Part shown: one piece after another, positions 17,117 to 28,365 of the stretch | How positions within the stretch are numbered: the first letter of the stretch is position 1 | How the letters are laid out: each line of letters begins with the position of its first letter | Notes under the pieces: model-generated | Told to the model about the DNA's origin: nothing | The model's database searches: none | The model's input: only the letters and a program-made list of their open reading frames with translations | Made by a program: the position numbers and the translations under genes | NCBI RefSeq assembly: GCF_002237555.1 | Contig: NZ_CP022540.1 | Coordinates: 1,116,001-1,180,000 of the forward strand | Length of the DNA stretch: 64,000 bases | Origin: Antarctobacter heliothermus | GTDB taxonomy: Bacteria > Pseudomonadota > Alphaproteobacteria > Rhodobacterales > Rhodobacteraceae | Direction of reading: 5' to 3'

Positions 17117-18235
17117 ATGAAATTCAGCATGGAACGGGCGGCGCTTTTGCGCGCAGTCGCGCAAGCGCAATCAGTGGTCGAGAGGCGCAACACCATCCCG
17201 ATTCTCGCCAACGTGCTGATCGAGGCCGGGGGTGAGAGCGTCAGCTTTCGTGCTACCGATCTGGACATTGAGGTTCTGGACCGCGCCGTGGCGCAGGTCG
17301 AAAAGGCGGGCGGCACCACTGTCTCCGCCGTGACCCTGCATGAGATCGTGCGAAAGTTGCCGGACGGGGCGCTGGTGACGTTGGCTGCGGATCCCGGATC
17401 GGGCCGTTTGTCAGTGTCGGCGGGCCGGTCGCATTTCTCTTTGGCGACGCTGCCGAAAGAAGACTTCCCGGTCATGGCGACCTCGGAATATGACTGCAAC
17501 TTTTCCGCCAAGGCAGAGGTGCTGCGCCGCCTTTTCGACAAGTCGAAATTCGCCATCTCGACCGAAGAGACTCGCTATTACCTGAACGGCGTCTATATGC
17601 ATATGGCCGACGGCGAAGACGGCAAGGTTCTGCGCTGTGTTGCCACCGACGGCCATAGATTGGCGCGGATCGACGCGCCGCTGCCGCAGGGCGCTGATGA
17701 GATGCCGGGCGTAATTGTCCCGCGCAAAACCGTTGGTGAGATGCGCAAGCTGCTGGATCAGGATGATATGGACATCGCGGTGTCAGTGTCCGAAACCAAG
17801 GTCCGCTTTGCCACTCCTGAAATTACCCTGACCTCCAAGGTCATCGATGGCACATTCCCTGATTACACCCGCGTTATCCCGCAGGGGAACACTCGCAAGC
17901 TGGAAGTCGACGCATCGGAATTTGCTAAGGCAGTGGACCGTGTGGCAACCGTATCCTCGGAACGTTCGCGCGCAGTCAAATTGCAACTTGACGAGGATCG
18001 TTTGATCCTGTCGGTCAACGCGCCGGATAGCGGGGCCGCCGAAGAGGAGCTGGCCGTCGCCTATGCCGATGAGCGGCTGGAAATTGGGTTCAATGCCAAA
18101 TACCTGCTGGAAATCGCCAGCCAAGTGGACCGCGAAAACGCCGTTTTCCTGTTCAATTCCTCCGGCGATCCGACTCTGATGCGCGAAGGTGGTGACACCA
18201 GCGCGGTCTACGTCGTGATGCCGATGCGGGTATGA
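17117..18235 (+). CDS. dnaN: DNA polymerase III beta sliding clamp
   Basis: 372 residues. Three repeated clamp domains; the start MKFSMERAALLRAVAQAQSV and the hydrophobic ending AVYVVMPMRV, which forms part of the polymerase-binding pocket, are intact. The ring dimer tethers the replicative polymerase to DNA. The GGAGAGGG sequence before the ATG at 17117 is a good ribosome-binding site. It lies 155 bases after dnaA and 37 before recF. Confidence 0.98.
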   Translation: MKFSMERAALLRAVAQAQSVVERRNTIPILANVLIEAGGESVSFRATDLDIEVLDRAVAQVEKAGGTTVSAVTLHEIVRKLPDGALVTLAADPGSGRLSVSAGRSHFSLATLPKEDFPVMATSEYDCNFSAKAEVLRRLFDKSKFAISTEETRYYLNGVYMHMADGEDGKVLRCVATDGHRLARIDAPLPQGADEMPGVIVPRKTVGEMRKLLDQDDMDIAVSVSETKVRFATPEITLTSKVIDGTFPDYTRVIPQGNTRKLEVDASEFAKAVDRVATVSSERSRAVKLQLDEDRLILSVNAPDSGAAEEELAVAYADERLEIGFNAKYLLEIASQVDRENAVFLFNSSGDPTLMREGGDTSAVYVVMPMRV

Positions 18236-18240
18236 GGCTT

Positions 18241-18265
18241 GACGGTTTTTCGTCGAAAAACCGTC
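18241..18265. repeat. Perfect inverted repeat between dnaN and recF
   Basis: GACGGTTTTT (18241-18250) and AAAAACCGTC (18256-18265) form a 10-bp stem with a CGTCG loop, filling most of the 37-base gap between dnaN and recF. It is followed by TCTTGCC, not by a T tract on plus, and there is no obvious Shine-Dalgarno between it and the recF ATG. It could lower recF expression relative to dnaN. Confidence 0.6.
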
Positions 18266-18272
18266 TCTTGCC

Positions 18273-19376
18273 ATGTCGCTTGCCCTAACCCGCCTGAGTT
18301 TATCGCATTTCCGATCGCATCGACGGGCGGAAATTGCGGTTGATGTTCGACCCGTAGCGATCTACGGGCCCAATGGCGCGGGCAAGACCAACCTGATCGA
18401 AGCGGTTTCGCTGTTCTCTCCCGGGCGCGGGTTGCGGCGTGCTGCTGCAGCGGACATGGCGCGCCGCCCGCAAAGCCTTGGCTGGAAAATCACCGGTGGT
18501 CTGATCGGCCCGGAGGGGTTTCAAGAGATAACCTTTGCCTCCGAAGACGGGGCCGCGCGCAGCATCACGATTAACGACAAGAGCGCCAACCAGATTGCCC
18601 TAGGCCGCATTGCCCGCACCGTCTGGCTGATTCCGGCCATGGACCGGCTGTGGATCGAAGGGGCCGAGGGGCGACGGCGGTTTCTGGATCGTTTGACCCT
18701 GTCGTTTTTCCCCGACCATGCCCAGGCATCGCTGGACTATGAAAAGGCGATGCGGGAACGCAATCGCCTGCTCAAGGACAGTGTCCGCGACCCGCATTGG
18801 TATCAAGCGCTGGAAAAACAGATGGCGCGCAGCGGTGCCTTGTTGACCACGAACCGGCAAGAAACGCTTGACCGACTGAAAACCGCGCAGGCCGACGCAG
18901 AGACAGCCTTTCCTGTTGCCGATCTGGAGATGGTGCAATCCGAGGGCAGCTTGCCGCCCGCCGAGACCGATCTGCGCGAGGCGCTGGCCGAAAGCCGCTT
19001 TCGCGATATGGCGGCAGGACGCACGTTGGTCGGACCGCACAGAACTGACCTCTACGGCGTGTTCGCGGCCAAAGGAGTACCTGCGGCCGAATGTTCCACC
19101 GGAGAGCAGAAAGCCTTGCTGATCTCGCTGATCCTGTCCAACGCGCGGGCGCTTGCACAGGATTTCGGAGCGTCGCCGATCCTTTTGCTGGATGAGGTAG
19201 CGGCCCATCTGGACGCAACCCGGCGGGCCGCGTTGTACGGTGAGATTGTCGCGCTGGGCGCACAGGCATGGATGACCGGCACCGGATCAGAGCTGTTTGC
19301 CGAACTGGGCGAGCAGGCGCAGTATCTTGAAGTCACCGAAGAGGCAGGCGAGTCCCGCGTGCACATCCGTGATTGA
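18273..19376 (+). CDS. recF: DNA replication and repair protein RecF
   Basis: 367 residues. SMC-like ATPase that loads RecA at single-strand gaps with RecO and RecR. The Walker A loop is YGPNGAGKTNLIEA near residue 33 and the Walker B region is ILLLDEVAAHLDATRR near the C-terminus, with the STGEQKALLISL signature between them. There is no clear ribosome-binding site ahead of the ATG, where the inverted repeat sits, so coupling to dnaN translation is likely. Its last bases overlap the proposed GTG start of the next gene. Confidence 0.96.
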   Translation: MSLALTRLSLSHFRSHRRAEIAVDVRPVAIYGPNGAGKTNLIEAVSLFSPGRGLRRAAAADMARRPQSLGWKITGGLIGPEGFQEITFASEDGAARSITINDKSANQIALGRIARTVWLIPAMDRLWIEGAEGRRRFLDRLTLSFFPDHAQASLDYEKAMRERNRLLKDSVRDPHWYQALEKQMARSGALLTTNRQETLDRLKTAQADAETAFPVADLEMVQSEGSLPPAETDLREALAESRFRDMAAGRTLVGPHRTDLYGVFAAKGVPAAECSTGEQKALLISLILSNARALAQDFGASPILLLDEVAAHLDATRRAALYGEIVALGAQAWMTGTGSELFAELGEQAQYLEVTEEAGESRVHIRD

Positions 19377-19890
19377 GGTCATCGCCGAACCGCACCTGAC
19401 GGCAGCGGATGAGGCGCGGATTGCCGAGATCCTTCGACAGAGTTTCCCGACGGATTACCAGGGCCGCAGTTTTTTCCAGCAACGCCCCCACATGCGCCTT
19501 GTCTGGCGCGAGGGCCGCGTGTTGTCGCACATGTCGCTGTTTCTCCGCGCAATCCGTGTTGGCGACCGTGTAGTGGACGTGATCGGTGTCGGTGACGTGG
19601 CAACGGCCGCAGAGGCGCGCGGGCGTGGCCATGCGACTGCTTTGCTGGACAGGTGCAAAACAGTAGCCAATTCCAGCCGCGCCAGATTCGTGATCCTATT
19701 CGGGGACCGGGCGTTGTACGATCGGGCGGGGTTTCTTCCGGCTGCCAACCCGTTTCGTCATTGTCAGATGGTTGGGGCCCGAACAGGCGATATTGTCGAA
19801 GGGGCCAGCCCGTTTCTGCGGGTCTTGCCGCTGATGGATGCCCCATGGCCAGAGGATGAGCAGGTCGATTTTCTGGGCCATCTCTTCTGA
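19369..19890 (+). CDS. GNAT-family N-acetyltransferase
   Basis: 173 residues if the GTG at 19369 is the start, overlapping the recF stop by 8 bases; an upstream in-frame ATG at 19297 would put 24 residues inside recF. The acetyl-CoA-binding segment is visible as VIGVGDVATAAEARGRGHAT, the R-G-x-G-x-A loop of the fold, followed by a helix and the YDRAGF element near residue 120. The substrate is unknown. It lies between recF and gyrB in the replication block, where it is probably co-transcribed with recF. Confidence 0.7.
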   Translation: MIEVIAEPHLTAADEARIAEILRQSFPTDYQGRSFFQQRPHMRLVWREGRVLSHMSLFLRAIRVGDRVVDVIGVGDVATAAEARGRGHATALLDRCKTVANSSRARFVILFGDRALYDRAGFLPAANPFRHCQMVGARTGDIVEGASPFLRVLPLMDAPWPEDEQVDFLGHLF

Positions 19891-19963
19891 ACGCGCAAAG
19901 GCGGGAATCGCCCGCGCGCGGGTTACCAAATATTGTGTCCGTCGCGTGACAATCCCCCGCTAA

Positions 19964-22420
<2,457 letters not shown>

Positions 22421-22762
22421 GATGGTGTAGGCAAGCGAATAAAATTGCGTGGCGCGCATAAGTTTGCGCGTCAGGGGTCGCGATATACCAGTTCTGTCCC
22501 GGCATCTGGTAGCTCGGCTTTAGCAGGGATCTGTCTGGCTGGGACAGGAGCGGCACCGCATGACGGCATCGAAGTTCAGGGAGCCATAGAAGGCGTCTAC
22601 CCTGACTTCCTGAAGCAGGGTAGCAAGGCATGCCGGTCGCGGAGATACGCGCCCTTTAGGGCTTAGACGCGTCCACGACCAACTTGCCATGGGCAAGAAA
22701 CTGGGGACTATGACCGTGGTCGGCACGCATTCGCCCCATGAACAGGTATGCGACAGATGCAG
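22421..22762. other. 342-base gene-free interval after gyrB
   Basis: No credible gene on either strand. Several short inverted repeats are present: TACCCTG/CAGGGTA at 22598-22604 and 22616-22622, GCCCT/AGGGC near 22650, and CTTGCC/GGCAAG near 22684. None has a T tract. It separates the convergent gyrB and SDR genes and may contain weak terminators. Confidence 0.45.
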
Positions 22763-23710
22763 TTAAAGGTTCCAGCTGAAACCCGTTGCCGTTTCTGACA
22801 CATCCCACAGTTTTGACATGACAGATTTGTCATAGGCGTGAGGATTCAGCTTGCTCTTGCCGACCGGGCCGACGAACTCCATACGGCCAGTTGGGCCGTA
22901 AAGCGCGCGTTGTTCAAGATTGTCTTCAGTGGCGCACATGACTTCGGGGTACGCACCCTTTTCAGCGGTCTGAACCATGGGTGAGTTGGTCATCAACCAC
23001 CAAGTAAATCGGGTCAAAAGGCCGCCGCTGGTGCTGATCAGCGACGTTGCTGAAGAACCGGGGTGACAGACGTATACATTCACCTTTCTTCCAGCGGACC
23101 TGACGCGATCCTGTAGTTCATAGGCAAACATCATCTGTGCCAGCTTGGATTGACTGTAGACCGGGTTGGCGCTGTAGTTTTTGTCCCAGTTCATGTCGTC
23201 GAACTGGATCGACCTAATACCCATGTTATAGCCAAGGCTGGCAACGACGACGATCCGGCCTTGCTGTTTCTCGATGCGATCAAACAGCAGTCCACACAGC
23301 AGAAAATGACCGCAATGGTTGGTACCAAGCTGACTTTCAAACCCGTCGACGGTCAGTTTCTGGGTTGGTACCTGCGCGATGGCTGCGTTGCAGAGCAGCG
23401 CGTCGATTTGCGGAACTGTTCTCAGGACCTCTGCGGCGGCTGTACGGACGCTGGCCAGATTGGCCAGATCCATTTGGACAAAGCTGACATTGGCCTGCGT
23501 GCCAAACTCTTTTTTCAGGTCTTTGACAGCGGCGGCGGACTTGTCGGCGCTGCGGTTCAACATCACAACTTTGGCACCCTTCGACAGTAGGATGCGGCAA
23601 GCCTGAAATCCGGCACCGGCGTTGCCCCCCGTGATGACAAAAGTCTTGCCCGCAAGTGAACGGAGGCGTTCGGGTGTCCAGCCGTTGAGTCCGAATGTCG
23701 TATCTGGCAT
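22763..23710 (-). CDS. Short-chain dehydrogenase/reductase (retinol dehydrogenase/POR-like)
   Basis: 315 residues from the ATG at 23710, with GGAGAAAAAAG just upstream; a longer in-frame start adds 7 residues. The NADP-binding TGGNAGAGFQACRIL loop is near residue 25, the LLCNAAIAQV motif near 105, and the catalytic YSQSKLAQMMFAYEL (Tyr-x-x-x-Lys) near 185, with a conserved Asn/Ser before it, so it should be an active SDR. The length and C-terminal extension resemble the retinol-dehydrogenase/protochlorophyllide-reductase-like group. The substrate is unknown. It is divergent from an AraC-type regulator, which may control it. Confidence 0.85.
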   Translation of the reverse strand: MPDTTFGLNGWTPERLRSLAGKTFVITGGNAGAGFQACRILLSKGAKVVMLNRSADKSAAAVKDLKKEFGTQANVSFVQMDLANLASVRTAAAEVLRTVPQIDALLCNAAIAQVPTQKLTVDGFESQLGTNHCGHFLLCGLLFDRIEKQQGRIVVVASLGYNMGIRSIQFDDMNWDKNYSANPVYSQSKLAQMMFAYELQDRVRSAGRKVNVYVCHPGSSATSLISTSGGLLTRFTWWLMTNSPMVQTAEKGAYPEVMCATEDNLEQRALYGPTGRMEFVGPVGKSKLNPHAYDKSVMSKLWDVSETATGFSWNL

Positions 23711-23795
23711 CTTTTTTCTCCTTCGGTCCACTGGTCATCCGACCGCGTGGGGTGCGTGTTTGTCTTTAACCTGCAGATAAATCCCACGACCGATG

Positions 23796-23834
23796 ACAAA
23801 CAGGCGAAATCATCGCGAATATTTGCCTGATTGT
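23796..23834. promoter_or_regulatory. Imperfect inverted repeat in the SDR/AraC divergent promoter
   Basis: ACAAACAGGCGAAAT (23796-23810) and ATTTGCCTGATTGT (23821-23834) are near-mirror copies separated by 10 bases; the second reads ACAATCAGGCAAAT in reverse. It lies 46 bases before the araC-type start. It could be the operator bound by the divergent regulator or a dimeric factor. Nothing else in this gap suggests a site. Confidence 0.4.
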
Positions 23835-23880
23835 ATCAAGATGGTTGCCAGAGCAGAAAAGGAACGTTTAGATCTTTGGC

Positions 23881-24774
23881 ATGAGCAAAGAACAGATCAA
23901 GCAGCTTATCGCATCCCGAACCAACGATGACGGCCTGACCGAAACTGGCATCAAGGGGGTGCGACTGTTTCGGGCGACCCAATCGATCCCATGTGTCCCG
24001 GCGGTCTATGAGCCCTGCATCGTGGCCATCGTGAGCGGGGCGAAAGAGGCTATTCTTGACGGCCACAGATATGTCTATGGCGACAGCCAATACCTGTGCT
24101 GCCCCATGTCTATGCCCGTCAAGGCGGGCACGCCTGATGCGTCGCCAGAGAACCCACTTTATGGCATGTTCATATCGCTGGACCCACGCGCAATGACCGA
24201 ACTGGCGATGGAAATGGAAAACGCCGGTGCCATCTTGCCGGTGAACAAAGGCGACCTGCGCGCGCAAGGAATCCGACTCGTCAAGTGGGATGGGGATTTT
24301 ACCGATGCGCTGCTAAGGCTACTCCACCTCGGAGCCAGTCAAACGGACACGGCGGTCCTTGGACCGGCGCGACTGCGCGAACTGTATTATACGATCTTAA
24401 AAGGCGAGGCGGGTATCTTTGCGCGACATGCCTTTGGCGCAGGCAATGCCATTGCACGGGCGATCACGCATATGTCGTCCCACTTGGATGAAGCGATCTC
24501 GATAGAAGAATTGGCGACCCGCGCGGGCATGAGCCGAGCGGTGTTTCACCGCAAGTTTAAGCAGGTCACGACGATGGCACCGATCCAGTTTGTAAAGTCG
24601 ATGCGCCTGAACAATGCTGCGATGAAAATTGCCGAGGGTAAGACAGTTAACGAAGCGGCGTTGGAAGTGGGCTATGTCAGTCCGTCTCAATTCAGCAGAG
24701 AATTCAAACGAATGTACGGGCAGTCGCCGCGACAATGGAGCGAGGCCCAAAAGCTCCCGATAACTGTCGCTTAA
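23881..24774 (+). CDS. AraC-family transcriptional regulator
   Basis: 297 residues. The first 190 residues form an N-terminal ligand-binding part of the AraC_N type ([20 protein letters not shown] near residue 38). The C-terminal DNA-binding region, residues about 195-290, has two helix-turn-helix motifs: [20 protein letters not shown] and [20 protein letters not shown] followed by [12 protein letters not shown]. It most likely controls the divergent SDR gene, as in many AraC/oxidoreductase pairs, but the inducer is unknown. Confidence 0.9.
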   Translation: MSKEQIKQLIASRTNDDGLTETGIKGVRLFRATQSIPCVPAVYEPCIVAIVSGAKEAILDGHRYVYGDSQYLCCPMSMPVKAGTPDASPENPLYGMFISLDPRAMTELAMEMENAGAILPVNKGDLRAQGIRLVKWDGDFTDALLRLLHLGASQTDTAVLGPARLRELYYTILKGEAGIFARHAFGAGNAIARAITHMSSHLDEAISIEELATRAGMSRAVFHRKFKQVTTMAPIQFVKSMRLNNAAMKIAEGKTVNEAALEVGYVSPSQFSREFKRMYGQSPRQWSEAQKLPITVA

Positions 24775-24926
24775 GACGGTACTATCTGTCCCGTCTTGTC
24801 CGTAGTGCCAGGTGCGCGTGCTCACCTCCCAATGCGACACTGTATACATCTGCATACTGTGGACGTGACATCCCTCTTGGCATAAGGAGGGGCAAACCCG
24901 CCCCCATATTCAGAAAGGCCGGACAC

Positions 24927-27128
24927 ATGTCTGATTCGACTCCCGACATCATCTACACCAAGGTTGACGAAGCGCCGGAACTGGCGTCGGCCTCGCTTTT
25001 GCCGATCCTCCAAAAGTTCGCCACTGCCGCCGGGGTATCCATCGGCACCCGCGACATCAGCTTGGCTGGCCGCATCATCGCCACCTTCCCGGAGGCACTG
25101 ACCGAAGCGCAGCGTCAATCGGACGATCTGGCCGCGCTGGGTGAGTTGGTCAAAACGCCCGGGGCAAACGTGATTAAGCTGCCAAACATCTCTGCCTCGG
25201 TCCCGCAGCTGGTGGCTGCCGTCAAGGAATTGCAATCGCAGGGCTATGCGTTGCCCGACTACCCCGAAGCACCCGCAACCGACGAAGAAAAGGCTGTGCG
25301 GGCCAAGTATGACACCCTCAAAGGGTCGGCAGTGAACCCGGTTTTGCGCGAAGGCAACTCTGACCGTCGCGCCGCCGGCGCGGTCAAGAAATTCGCCCAG
25401 GCCAATCCGCACCGCATGGGTGAGTGGACGGCCGACAGCAAGACGCGCGTCGCCTCGATGCCCGGCGATGATTTCTTTGCTAACGAAGTCTCGGCGACGC
25501 TGCCCAAGGCCGCGACCGCCAAGATCGTTCTGGAAACCGCGAACGGCGAAACCGTCCTGAAAGACGGCGTATCCTTCCCCGCGGGCACCGTAGTTGACGC
25601 CACATTCATGTCGGCATCGGTTCTCGACGAATTCCTGGCGCAGGAAATCGAAAAGGTGAAGGCCGACGGCACGCTGTTCTCGCTGCACCTGAAAGCAACC
25701 ATGATGAAGGTCTCTGACCCGATCATCTTTGGCCACGCGGTCAAGGCATGGCTGGCGCCGGTGTTTGAAAAATTCGGCGATGAGATGAAGGCGCTGGGCG
25801 TGAACCCGAACTCGGGTCTGGGTGACCTGCTGAACCGGGTAAAGGACAACGCAGAGATCGTGGCCGCCATCGAAGAGGTTCGCGCCGCGCGTCCGCCGAT
25901 GTATATGGTCGACAGCGACAAAGGCCTGACCAACCTGCATGTGCCGTCAGACGTGATCATCGACGCCTCGATGCCCGCGCTGATCCGCGCGGGCGGCAAG
26001 GGCTGGGGCCCGGATGGCAACGAAGGTGACACCACCTGCGTCATTCCCGACAACTGCTACGCGCCGGTCTATGATGAGGCGATTGAGTTCTTCAAAGCCA
26101 ACGGCAAACTGAACCCGGCCACCGCCGGAACGGTTCAGAACCTTGGCTTGATGGCACAAAAGGCCGAGGAATACGGCAGCCACCCGACCACCTTCGAGAT
26201 CCCCGAAAACGGCACAGTCAAGATGATCCTCGACGATGGTACTGTGCTGCATACGCACAAGGTCGAAGCAGGCGACATCTGGCGCTCGGCCTCGGCCCGC
26301 AAGGCACCGATCGAGGATTGGGTAAATCTGGCAATCGAACGGCAGAAAGCGACCGGCTATCGCTCGATCTTCTGGCTGGATGCAAACCGCGCGCACGATG
26401 CGCAGCTGATCGCCATGGTCAAGCCGATCCTTGAAGCCAAGGGCGTGGCCGACAAGTTCGAGATCATGGCCCCGCGTGAGGCAACGCGCGCGTCGTTGGA
26501 AACGATCACCAAGGGTGAGAACACCATCGCCATCACCGGCAACGTGCTGCGCGATTACCTGACCGACCTGTTCCCGATCCTCGAACTGGCGACGAGCGCC
26601 AAGATGCTGTCCATCGTCAAGCTGATGAACGGCGGCGGGTTGTTTGAAACTGGTGCGGGTGGTTCTGCCCCCAAGCACGTTCAGCAACTTGTCGAGGAAA
26701 ACCACTTGCGCTGGGACAGCCTGGGTGAGTTCTGCGCACTCGGCGAAAGCTTCAAGTTCCTCGGTGACGCCAAGGGCAACGCCAAAGCGCGTATCTTGGG
26801 CGACGCGGTCGAGACGGCCACACAGGGTATCCTGGATCACGGCCACAGCCCCAGCCGCAAGGTGGGACAGCCGGACAACCGCGACAGCCACTACTGGTTC
26901 GCCCGCTACTGGGCTGACGCGCTTGCCGCGCAGACGGACGATGCGGAACTGGCGGCGCATTTCGCACCCATTGCCAAGGCGCTGGCCGACGGCGAGGCGG
27001 CGATTGTCAGCGAACTGGCCGCTGCGCAGGGTAAGCCCGCCGATCTGGGTGGCTACTATCACGGCGACGCGGCCAAGACCGCTGCTGTGATGCGCCCCTC
27101 AGCGACGCTGAACGCGATCATCGGCTAA
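24927..27128 (+). CDS. icd: Isocitrate dehydrogenase, monomeric NADP-dependent type
   Basis: 733 residues from the ATG at 24927 ([20 protein letters not shown]), the size of the monomeric IDH family and unrelated in length to the 400-residue dimeric enzyme. It oxidises isocitrate to 2-oxoglutarate, giving NADPH in the citric-acid cycle. Conserved blocks such as [35 protein letters not shown] and [17 protein letters not shown] are clear, as are the C-terminal [13 protein letters not shown] residues. Start chosen by family similarity; upstream in-frame codons run into the preceding intergenic region. A strong terminator follows. Confidence 0.95.
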   Translation: MSDSTPDIIYTKVDEAPELASASLLPILQKFATAAGVSIGTRDISLAGRIIATFPEALTEAQRQSDDLAALGELVKTPGANVIKLPNISASVPQLVAAVKELQSQGYALPDYPEAPATDEEKAVRAKYDTLKGSAVNPVLREGNSDRRAAGAVKKFAQANPHRMGEWTADSKTRVASMPGDDFFANEVSATLPKAATAKIVLETANGETVLKDGVSFPAGTVVDATFMSASVLDEFLAQEIEKVKADGTLFSLHLKATMMKVSDPIIFGHAVKAWLAPVFEKFGDEMKALGVNPNSGLGDLLNRVKDNAEIVAAIEEVRAARPPMYMVDSDKGLTNLHVPSDVIIDASMPALIRAGGKGWGPDGNEGDTTCVIPDNCYAPVYDEAIEFFKANGKLNPATAGTVQNLGLMAQKAEEYGSHPTTFEIPENGTVKMILDDGTVLHTHKVEAGDIWRSASARKAPIEDWVNLAIERQKATGYRSIFWLDANRAHDAQLIAMVKPILEAKGVADKFEIMAPREATRASLETITKGENTIAITGNVLRDYLTDLFPILELATSAKMLSIVKLMNGGGLFETGAGGSAPKHVQQLVEENHLRWDSLGEFCALGESFKFLGDAKGNAKARILGDAVETATQGILDHGHSPSRKVGQPDNRDSHYWFARYWADALAAQTDDAELAAHFAPIAKALADGEAAIVSELAAAQGKPADLGGYYHGDAAKTAAVMRPSATLNAIIG

Positions 27129-27150
27129 GCCCGACCTCTAACGAAAAGAA

Positions 27151-27183
27151 AAAGCCCGCCGGGGAAACTCGGCGGGCTTTTTT
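27151..27183 (+). terminator. Intrinsic terminator of icd
   Basis: AAAGCCCGCC (27151-27160) pairs with GGCGGGCTTT (27171-27180) around a GGGGAAACTC loop whose ends add two more pairs, and runs into TTT. It ends icd and may also end the convergent mnh operon on the minus strand. Confidence 0.9.
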
Positions 27184-27203
27184 GTTCGCATGGAACCGGC
27201 TGT

Positions 27204-27608
27204 TCAGCTTTCGGCTGGCGTCTCTTCCGAGGATGGAGCCTGTTCCGGCGGATCGTCATAGATCGACCAGCTGTGCTCTCGCCCAGTGTCGGGAAGGTCG
27301 CTGCGCTTGAGATTCATCAGAATATGCGTCTGCGCGATGAACAGAGTCGCGATAGGGGCGGTCAGGAACAGGAATAGCGTGATCATGAACTCGTGAAAGG
27401 ACAGGTGGTCCTTCACCAGCAACATATACAGCATCGAGGCGATCAGAACGCCGCCGACGCCCAATGTCGTCGCCTTAGTCGGCGCGTGCAGGCGTTGCAT
27501 CGTGTCGGTCAGTTTCAGCAGGCCAAGAGAGCCGATCAGGCCAAAGACGCCGCTGACCACCAGAAAGAACGAAATGAGGATTTCAACCAGCATCGGAATC
27601 TCCGTCAT
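27204..27608 (-). CDS. mnhG: Na+/H+ antiporter subunit G (MnhG/MrpG)
   Basis: 134 residues from the ATG at 27608, which overlaps the mnhF stop by 4 bases. A small membrane subunit of the Mrp-type multi-subunit cation/proton antiporter, with three hydrophobic segments; the core GVFGLIGSLGLLKLTDTMQR followed by LHAPTKATTLGVG is characteristic. The C-terminal 35 residues are hydrophilic and acidic. Last gene of the six-gene operon. Confidence 0.9.
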   Translation of the reverse strand: MTEIPMLVEILISFFLVVSGVFGLIGSLGLLKLTDTMQRLHAPTKATTLGVGGVLIASMLYMLLVKDHLSFHEFMITLFLFLTAPIATLFIAQTHILMNLKRSDLPDTGREHSWSIYDDPPEQAPSSEETPAES

Positions 27609-27874
27609 TCGATGATGTCCCCCCGCAGCAGGAAGCGGCAATAGGCAACGGTCGAGACAAAGCCAACCATGGCAACCAGCATCGACGCCTCAAAATAAAC
27701 CGCCGTTCCGCGCAGGATGCCGTAGCAGACCAGCAGGGCGATCACGTTAATAACCATGGTGTCCAGTGCCAGCACGCGGTCTGCTTGACCGGGGCCCCGG
27801 ATAACCAGCAAGAGGTTGAACAACAAGCCCAGCCCAAAGCATCCCATGGTGAAGATTAGCGCGTAGGTGATCAT
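27605..27874 (-). CDS. mnhF: Na+/H+ antiporter subunit F (MnhF/MrpF)
   Basis: 89 residues with three hydrophobic helices; RGPGQADRVLALDTMVINVI is the MrpF signature. It overlaps mnhG and mnhE by 4 bases each, which indicates translational coupling. All Mrp subunits are needed for a functional antiporter that exports Na+ in exchange for protons. Confidence 0.92.
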   Translation of the reverse strand: MITYALIFTMGCFGLGLLFNLLLVIRGPGQADRVLALDTMVINVIALLVCYGILRGTAVYFEASMLVAMVGFVSTVAYCRFLLRGDIIE

Positions 27875-28362
27875 CCGAAAATCTCCTTTAGCCGGGCTTC
27901 GTAGCGGGTCTTGATCTCATCGCGAACGTCGTCGGGATCATCCGAATGCAGACAATGCACCAGCAGGCTGCCACCGTCCGCCGCCAGAAGGGCAGAGACC
28001 GTTCCGGGCGTCATGGTGATGGTGCCTGCCAGAACCGTGATCGCCTCGGGAGAGGTCAGGTCCAGCGGGACAATGATCCATTGCGAATGAATCTGGCTGC
28101 GCGGTTTGAACAGAACGATGCGTGCAACTTGGACCGAGGCGACAACAATGTCCCACAAGACGATCAAAATATAGGGGATTGTCAGAAACGGCCGCTTCAG
28201 ACCCGGTCGCCCCGGCCAATAGGGAGACGTCAGAATGGGAACCAGAATGCCCAGTACACCACCCAGCAAGATGTTGCCGGGTGTAACCTTGTTCACCAGC
28301 ATCAGCCAGACAATGAGCAGCGTCAGGCTGAGCAGCGGATGGGGAAAGATGCGTTTCAGCAT
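27871..28362 (-). CDS. mnhE: Na+/H+ antiporter subunit E (MnhE/MrpE)
   Basis: 163 residues. An N-terminal helical part (LLSLTLLIVWLMLVN, then GNILLGGVLGILVPIL) followed by a more soluble portion with LTSPEAITVLAGTITMTPGT, a family signature. Overlaps mnhF by 4 bases and begins 3 bases after mnhD. Confidence 0.9.
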   Translation of the reverse strand: MLKRIFPHPLLSLTLLIVWLMLVNKVTPGNILLGGVLGILVPILTSPYWPGRPGLKRPFLTIPYILIVLWDIVVASVQVARIVLFKPRSQIHSQWIIVPLDLTSPEAITVLAGTITMTPGTVSALLAADGGSLLVHCLHSDDPDDVRDEIKTRYEARLKEIFG

Positions 28363-28365
28363 GGC

